From the NCBI RefSeq assembly GCF_049306965.1, contig NC_133194.1, forward strand, positions 8,929,001-8,993,000: DNA of 64,000 nt. The letters are read 5' to 3'. The notes below the pieces were generated by a model, which did not search any database, had not been told where the DNA came from, and was given only the letters and a program-made list of their open reading frames with translations. Within the stretch, counting starts at the first letter, position 1, and each line of letters begins with the position of its first letter. Source of the stretch: Danio rerio. Lineage: Eukaryota; Chordata; Actinopteri; Cypriniformes; Danionidae. The translations under genes and the position numbers were made by a program. Positions 57,128-64,000 of this stretch are shown here, piece after piece.

Positions 57128-59261
57128 ATGTATGCAGTTGTGATTTTGCAAGACTCAGATGAGGTGATGGTGGTGTCATCAAACTGGTTGAGTCATGATA
57201 GAAAGCTATGCCACTGGCCTCCATTTAAATCCACAGAGAAGTGTATTGAAGCTGTTCAGAACAGACATAAGCCTGAAACAGGAGGGAAACCATGGGAGAA
57301 ACTAAATGTTAGCTTTCACAGCGAATATGGTAATGGTTACATTTTTATGACACCTGTTTGTTTTAGTCATTTTTTTTCTGTCAACTTTTCAGTACAATAC
57401 TTATGTTATTGCAGTCACATTTGATAAGGCAAAAGAGGTGGAAAAAGAAGTAAGGGAACAGAAGGAACGGTGAGTAAAAACAAATCACCCCCCCCCCCCC
57501 AAAAAAAAAACCTAATAAACAATAAATTTGTACAATTTTGTTTAATGTATCGTTTTTTTTTTTTTTAAATAAAGATCTTATCTATTAGCCACCGGATTCT
57601 CTGGAATAAAGAGACAAAGACTTGAAAACTTTAAAGGAATTTCAAATAATCAGCTTCAATCATTTGCTCCAGAGACATCTACACCTATATTTAGAATGTC
57701 AACTGATGGTGAGCCAAACATCTTTTCACATTATCACTTCAATATGTTGTTTCTTTTAATATATAAATACAGCAAAAAAAACCCATTTTGTATTACAGAG
57801 AAAGCTGAAATCCTCGAAATGCTGAGAGACATCAAGAGCATGGTTCAGCAAAACTCTACCATGTTAAATAAGCTAATCAAAGATAATGCAGTTTCTGAAG
57901 CCCCCAGCAGTAGCAGCATCGTGCCTCCTAAAGAGATGAACAAAACTACAAACCTAAAATTGCCTCTAAAAACATTTGACGATGTGGCCAGGATTGAAAG
58001 AGAGCTCAACAATGCAACAACACGCAAATTATATGTAAGTCCACACAGCATTTATATGACATTTGGTCATGATCTCAAAATGATATTACCATAATGTCTA
58101 CTTCCATGATAAAGATTCCCTAAATAAATTAAGAAATTATTGTATTGCCTTCCCTAGAAACGTTCAAAGAAAAATATACAGTTTAATAGTCATTATACAA
58201 CTTATTTGAGCATTTCCAATGCTGCAATTAACAAAAAAAAAAAAACATTATTTTTATAGGTAAAACATCTGTCAGAACTTGGAGGTTTTGGGCCAAAAGA
58301 TGTTATTAAGCACATAATGCAAAGTGTCCTAACAGATGATCTGGCAAAGGAGTTTAACTGGCAGGGCAGAGGAGATAAAAAGGCCTTCTCTCAGCTTCTT
58401 TTAGCAGATGTGATCAGAGGTAAACTAACTCACCTCTGCATTAACATTAGTACATAGAATACATATTTAAACATCTATGAGACTAATTTGATCATAATAA
58501 TATAAAAACTCTAATTCCCACTGTTTTGTTTCCTCTTTCAGATGCTGCATTTAAACGAAGCATCATCAGGCTTGAATGTGAAATGGAAATTAAAAAGTAT
58601 CTAAGTTACAAAGCTCATCTAGTCGCTCGGAAGAGACCAAGACAAGAAGGCGGTGGGTGATGCAGATCTTATAAATGCTCTTATCTTTTCATATACAGAC
58701 CTTGACCTGACATACAGGGATTTTTTATTTTTATTTTAAAATCTCTGAAAAAAATGGGTGGCGCAGTGGTTAGCACAGTCGCCTCACAGCAAGAAGGTCG
58801 CTGGTTTGAGTCCCGGCTGGACCAGTTGGCGTTTTTGTGTGAAGTTTGCATGTTCTCCCCCTGTCCGTGTGGGTTTCCTCTAGGTGCTCCAGTTTCCCCC
58901 ACAATCCAAAGGCATGCGCTATAGGTGAATTGAATGAACTAAATTGTTTGTGAATGAGTGTGTATGGGTGTTTTCCAGTACTGGGTTGCAGCTGGGAGGG
59001 CATCCGCTGTGTGAAACATATGCTAGAATAGTTGGCGGTTTAATCCACTGTGGCGACCTCTGAAGTAGAGACTAAACTGAAAGAAAATGAATAAATGAGC
59101 ATACCTAAATACAAATATACTGTATACGTATTTGTATATACTTATTATATAATTTTTAATTATTATTTTGTCCTGCAGGTCCTGTGGTTGAGATCTCAGA
59201 TAGGATTTCTCCCACACCCATTGACGACGACGACGACATTGATTGGAGCATTTTTAATTGA
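57128..59261 (+). CDS. DUF4806-type protein, seven exons, complete
   Basis: Exons 57121-57329 (ATG 57128), 57415-57469, 57575-57708, 57799-58034, 58260-58419, 58542-58652 and 59179-59261 join in one frame to 326 residues and TGA 59259-59261. The N-module starts MYAVVILQDSDEVMVVSSNW, with CHWPP and a KPWEKL motif. A charged helix (KAKEVEKEVREQKER), a probable coiled coil (EKAEILEMLRDIKSMVQQ) and a LPLKTFDDVARIERELN to FNWQGRGDKKAFSQLLLADV block follow, as in the DUF4806 domain. The C-terminus is acidic (DDDDDIDWSIFN). The molecular function is not known to me. The last intron carries a DANA SINE. The donor at 58653 was chosen because the alternative four bases later gives an immediate stop. 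Confidence 0.85.
58755..59097 (+). mobile_element. DANA SINE in the last intron of gene C
   Basis: Starts GGGTGGCGCAGTGG, with the tRNA-like box 'GGTTTGAGTCCCGGCTGG', continues through the GTTTGCATGTTCTCCCC body and ends in a GAAAATGAATAAATGA tail. Near full length and in the gene's orientation. A target duplication was not clearly read. Confidence 0.88.
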
Positions 59262-61020
59262 GTTTTTTGAGTTGGTTATGTAGATAAAGTTACACATTAG
59301 ACATCCATTTCTGAGACGTGTGTTATTTTGACATTGCTTAATGAATTATTATGATTTTAGGCATTACTTTCGAAATATTAAAACAAACAATAACATGTTG
59401 CAAATAGGCTTTTAAATATATTTGTCATGTGCAGTGTTTCATTCAATTTAATGTTATGATTTTCATTTAAAACAAACCAAAATTACACTCAAATACAGAG
59501 TCAATTTGTTTTCTTGCAAACCAAGTTATTGTAATGTGTGACAGTACTGTACACAGCATTGTTTATGTAAGAGTCTAAATTACCATATGCATTTGTTTAT
59601 GCTTACAAAACATGTATTTTTCACCAAAGAAGGTTCATACTGACTCCAAAGGCAGATACTAAAGAGATCAGGGCCTGGTGTGTGGACTTTGGGGATTTTA
59701 CAATGTGGTCAATTTTTGATTGTTCAGTTTGAATGTCTCAGTATTTGAGCTTTGGTCACATGGTCAAGAAAGAGACAAAATAATTGGTAAACTTTGCTCT
59801 GCACTTTTCATGCTCTGTCTCTCCCCCACTCTCTCTCCCTCTTCCTGTTACTTTCTCTATTAGGTAACTTTATTTTTACATTTAAGCTGGGTACAATTAT
59901 TATTATATGTTTATTATTATTATATGTTTTTCATCATTTTATTTTTTAGTCAAAGTTAATTCAGTGTGCGTGGTTATTAATCTCTGTGTACAAGCTCGGA
60001 ATTTTAATCTAGCACACAGTTAGCTGTAAAACAATACAAAGACACAAATGATTTTGTGGTCTCTGCTTGGTCTGTGTGCGAGTAGTACATGTACAGCTGA
60101 ATGCTGGTCCTCTCACTCATGTTGCTTCTCTCTGCCTGTCTGTTGCCATACACAAAGTGGGGGAGCTCTTGGTTAGTTTGGGCAGGAAGACGAAACTAAT
60201 TTTCATGTGAAGCAACATGACCCTAAAACAGTGAGCTGTGTACACTCACCCAAAATGACACTTTTAAACACATTATAATAAAAAAATCTGAATTGTGTTT
60301 TGAACAGAGCCTAAACTGGCACACTCAGAAGAACCATAATATTGATATTAAATCTTAAGAAAGGGGTAAACTGGTTGCCCTTTAAGGCAAATAAAACAAA
60401 CAAAAGTAAACTGTTCAAATCTTTACAAAGCATGCAAATAGCACAAACTACAATGGTCCCTTGTTATTCGCGGGAGTTTTGTTTTAAAAATAACCTGCAA
60501 TATAGGCAAAATCTGTAAAGTAGACAGCTTTATATGTTTTGAGGCTGTAAAACGCCTCACTACACACTTTATACACTTTTCTCAGGCATTAACATTTTCA
60601 CATTTACACGCACCGACACCGCAAGTTAGCGTCTGTCCATGGCACCCTGCTATGACTCAAGACACTGTTCATATTTCTGCCGCTTCACAAAGCGCCATCT
60701 GAATAATTTCATTTTAATAACATGCGAATGTGTGCGTCCAGGGTGTGTTACTTCCAACTGTCATGTGCTCAGTGCATCAGGTGTGCGACCCCCTTAAGAA
60801 TGGAGTCTGCTTTAGTTTTGTGGATCAGTGACTGCAGGAAAAAGAACATGCCAACATTATCTGCACAAAAGCTAGAATGCTTTATGAACTTTTTGCTGAC
60901 AGCAATGTGCTTTTACATTGCAAAAGATGGTAATTTGTACCATCCGTACAACCACTGGCCTCAATCGTACATCATAATCACCAAACTAAGAGCTTTGACC
61001 TATAAGCAGTGTCCCACATT
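59262..61020 (+). other. 3' flank of gene C; little content
   Basis: No supported gene. A segment from about 60452 starts CAATGGTCCCTTGTTATTCG and looks like a decayed pogo/Tigger-type MITE (to about 60780), but its right end is unclear. The 151-residue frame at 60722-61177 ends in an AT-repeat peptide and is not credible. Confidence 0.5.
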
Positions 61021-61029
61021 ATTACAAAC

Positions 61030-61106
<77 letters not shown>
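61030..61106. repeat. (TA)n microsatellite
   Basis: Uninterrupted TA dinucleotides, about 77 bp, followed by short repeats of an AAACTGCTTTAGACTGCT motif. Confidence 0.95.
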
Positions 61107-61108
<2 letters not shown>

Positions 61109-62004
61109 CTAAATAAGCTAATAAACTGCTTTAGACTGCTAAATAATACTGCTTTAGACTGCTTAATAGCTAAATAAACTGCTTTAGACTGCTTTAGGCA
61201 AAAATTCTAAAAACAAGAAAAGAAAGTGTCCAGAATGCTTCTTGATTTAAGACTTTTTAGACAATTGGACTACAAACAAGACAAAACCACCACGTAAGAA
61301 AATCTTTTTTTAAATTTGTTTTTGTAATGCAGTTACCATGATGCCAACCAGTCAGTGTTTCTATACAAACTGAAACATTTATAGTGTGTACATTGCTTAA
61401 AACTATTCTATTTAATCAATCTCTTTGCTTTTGTTTGTCTTCCTCTTTTCCACAAATACACACCCAATGCTTACTTTAACCTAACATCTACAATTTTACA
61501 GCTAATCTTAACGGTTTAAAAGATTTTCAAGTGGCAAAAATATTTAAAAAAGGGAATAATTTTATAATTCAGATAGTTATTTACTCAGTATTAACCCAAA
61601 ATGCAAAACAAAAGTTTCCATTTATTACTCTTTAACTTGAGAGGGAACTAAACCAAGTCAATTTTTTTCTGAAGATGTGCCAAATTGGGATATTAATTCA
61701 AAATTACCTTTAAATTAAAGTGTGAACAGTATTAAACCAAAGATAAAACGAACCTAAGGACACACCAATTTTGCTAATGTAATTGCCCTCATTAAAAAAA
61801 CGTTTTACATTTTTGTCTGATCCACCCAATTCAGGTCCTGGAGTCTGTAATAATGTTTGTTTTATTTAAAAGCTGTGCAAAATCTGCAACTAGTATAGCT
61901 TCAGGAATGTTGGACAGCACTAATCTAGACAATGAAGAAATAATCACTTCATAAGGAAATAAAAAAATTTATTAGATTAAGATGATCTCAAATTTGTTAA
62001 AGAA

Positions 62005-62013
62005 TTATTATTA

Positions 62014-62048
<35 letters not shown>
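62005..62048. repeat. (ATT)n microsatellite
   Basis: A run of ATT trinucleotides with one GTT interruption. Confidence 0.9.
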
Positions 62049-62049
<1 letters not shown>

Positions 62050-62088
62050 GTATTGATGAGTTTAGGTGATTTAAATTGTCATTTGCGT

Positions 62089-62174
62089 GGAAGCTGTTCA
62101 TAGAAATCTTAAGCCTGAAACAGGAGGGAAACCATGAGGAAAACATAAATGTTATTGCGTCATAGTATTATGGA
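62089..62174 (+). pseudogene. Decayed N-module exon fragment
   Basis: The stretch GAAGCTGTTCATAGAAATCT, then AAGCCTGAAACAGGAGGGAA and onward, matches the 3' part of the gene C exon 57121-57329 (its GAAGCTGTTCAGAACAGACA region onward). The first two thirds of the exon are missing, and an in-frame TGA replaces the TGG of the WEKL motif. It marks a further former gene copy in the cluster. Confidence 0.75.
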
Positions 62175-63392
62175 AACTGTGATAGTATTTTAAGATTTTA
62201 TGGTAGTAGTAAGTTTTTAAATAATAGCTTTAAATTGACATAAAAAACTGTATTTACTTTCACTCTTGCACAATTTATTGTGATGAATAAAAGTTAAAAA
62301 ATAAATAAATAAATAATGGTGCTTTTGAATGGCATTGTACTAAATTTTACACCAACTTTTTGGTGTATTAGAAATCCTTCCCATTGCCTCCAGCTAAAAT
62401 ACAAGTTTTCTATAATTATATTGCTTTCTCTGGTGGAAAAGACATCTTGTCTGGATCAAGAGAGAAACTAACCCAGACCAAGCACTCTTTACATCATTTG
62501 CAAAAGAAAACAGGTGGATTTGATTGTGTTTGAATGCTAATTTGAATGCGTTTAGAGCAAACAAAAAGAACAATGAACACATGCCATCTAGCTTTTACTT
62601 CATGTGTGCTTTATTAATTGTTATTATTTTTTTAAATGCTAAAATTTGAATCCAATTTTAACTGACTAAAATGCAGCATAATCACACAATACTGTACATA
62701 TGTTAGTTTAGTATTTAGTCAAAAATAAACTATTTCTATTTAACATAGTGTTTTTTAAGTTGATATCAGAAGGCCACACCCAAAGGCTGGGTTTTTAGAG
62801 ATTAGAATGCCTGTCAGAGTGTAACTGCAGTTGTGTGTTTTTATTCTGAGACATACAAGATAGCACATTTCTCCAATTTTTTAGCATCTTACAATTTGCT
62901 AAATGTCAATAACCTGTTAACTGATTATTTTTTTAAATGTTTATTAAAAATGTTTGTTAACTATGATGTGTCTGTAATTAAATGAGAGCAAAACAAATTT
63001 GTAATAAAAATGTTGATTCAAAGAGTAATACAATAATATTGCAGTATAAATAAATATTCTAATTTAACCATAAAATGTCTAAGTACAATTGTGTTAATTG
63101 TTCTGGCACTATTTTTGTAGAAATTAACTTATATTTTACAGTAATAAATCTGACTCAACTGCTATATGAAACAAATGTGTTATATGGTACATTTTGCACT
63201 ATGTTGATACTTTTTTTGCATGGTGTTTTGTGTGTGCGATTGCCTCTAGACAGATAAACAAATATTTGGTTAGCCTACCTTTTGATAAGGTGGTTGTCAT
63301 CTTTTAAATACAACAAACATACATGATTGTCCTGAAAAAGAAAGAGAGACATCTGGTCATGCTATTATGGGTCTAATGGGTCTAATGTGAAC

Positions 63393-64000
63393 GTTTTGGT
63401 TACTAACATAACCCCCATTCCCCAAAGAGGGAACGGAGAAGTGTCTGGAAAGACACTATTTGGGTGAAAGCTAGTAAACCAATCACTCTGAAGAGTAAGT
63501 GAGAGAGCCAGTGAATGCCAATGAGTTGGCAGAGTTTGGCTCCGCAGGTGCTGCAATTAATCATTAGTAGAGTGTATAGCCGGTGCTTGTGGAGTGAGAG
63601 TTATCTTTTAGCCGCTGAAGAGCCGAAAATCTAAATTACCTCTTCGAAGAACGAGGCTTACATTAAAAACCGAGACATACCCCTTCAGTGGGAACTCTGA
63701 CGTGTGTCTGGAAAGACACTTTTGGGAGAGTCTATGGAAAATGCCATAGCAGCTAAGCCTGTCATGCCCCTGGTGTGACGTTTGCCAAGCATAGCGTGAG
63801 CGCATATACGACACACAATATGTACACAGTATTTTGAGAAAGTGTGCCAGTCCCCAAAGGGGGCGGACCCTGCAGAGGCCATTAGCGAAACACCCAGGGA
63901 TGGGAAAGGACACCCAGTTTGACTGCCGCAGCTTATCAGAAGTCTCTTCAGTCTCAAGTGAGGGTCTGAAGCAAAAAAGATAACGCTTGCTCCGCATGCA
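63393..64000 (-). mobile_element. DIRS-like element, partial at window edge
   Basis: Begins GTTTTGGTTACTAACATAAC, with an AAGTGTCTGGAAAGACACT palindrome that recurs near 63710. An internal complementary-like region lies at about 63640-63700. The layout parallels the left part of the elements at 29391 and 31384. It runs off the window, so completeness cannot be judged; the visible part is broken. Confidence 0.65.

Larger units (their letters stand above)
61320..63340 (+). repeat. Locus-specific duplicated flank (copy 2)
   Basis: 61320-61640 resembles 53210-53480. 61645-61860, 62755-62890 and 63255-63300 resemble blocks in 18390-19470. This is the third trace of the same ancestral flank and contains a decayed N-module exon. 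Confidence 0.7.

Noticed and set aside
60722-61177. 151-residue frame
   Set aside because: Ends in an (TA)n-coded peptide and shows no known domain or splice context.

Overview
The window reads as genomic DNA of a cyprinid fish, almost certainly zebrafish (Danio rerio) or a close relative. It has spliced genes with GT-AG introns, tRNA-derived DANA-type SINEs, an abundant zebrafish A/T-rich DNA repeat, many hAT and Harbinger-like elements, a Tc1-like transposon, and DIRS-type and Ty3/Gypsy-type fossils. No bacterial features were found.

Host genes, all on the plus strand. (A) 356-13512 is the 3' part of a large nuclear-GTPase gene of the SLIP-GC (NUGGC) type; its 5' exons lie left of the window. 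(B) 23326-50622 is a second, tandem copy of the same GTPase. Its 17 GTPase exons have the same lengths as in A. Four upstream exons carry a short N-terminal module, and an upstream 1.66-kb exon encodes a LINE-type APE endonuclease; all join in frame. The predicted product is 1,399 residues: endonuclease, N-module, GTPase. (C) 57128-59261 is a complete seven-exon gene for a 326-residue DUF4806-type protein that uses a homologous N-module as its first coding exon. A decayed copy of that N-module exon lies at about 62089-62174.

Layout. 1-14850: GTPase copy A and 3' flank, with copy-A-specific hAT and Harbinger-like insertions and a Tc1-like transposon in an intron. 14850-18345: Ty3/Gypsy pol fossil broken up by nested MITEs, a DANA SINE, a LINE tail and a solo LTR. 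18345-22553: locus-specific duplicated flank, a DNA repeat, an LTR-plus-gag fossil with 30-bp repeats and a second solo LTR. 22560-29292: 5' exons of gene B. 29391-31333 and 31384-37481: two DIRS-type elements, both antisense, in one intron of gene B. 37665-50622: GTPase exons of B, with different intronic transposons from A. 52700-56820: Harbinger-like element and a second Gypsy fossil. 57121-59261: gene C. 59262-63390: gene-poor flank with duplicated locus sequence. 63393-64000: the start of a third DIRS-like element.

The two GTPase copies act as empty-site controls for each other, so many insertions can be bounded to the base and ordered relative to the duplication. The most notable signal is the apparent capture of a LINE endonuclease exon, with most catalytic residues kept and no reverse-transcriptase core, as the 5' coding exon of a SLIP-GC-type GTPase gene. 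The joining of exons is deduced from splice signals and phase; no transcript data were available.
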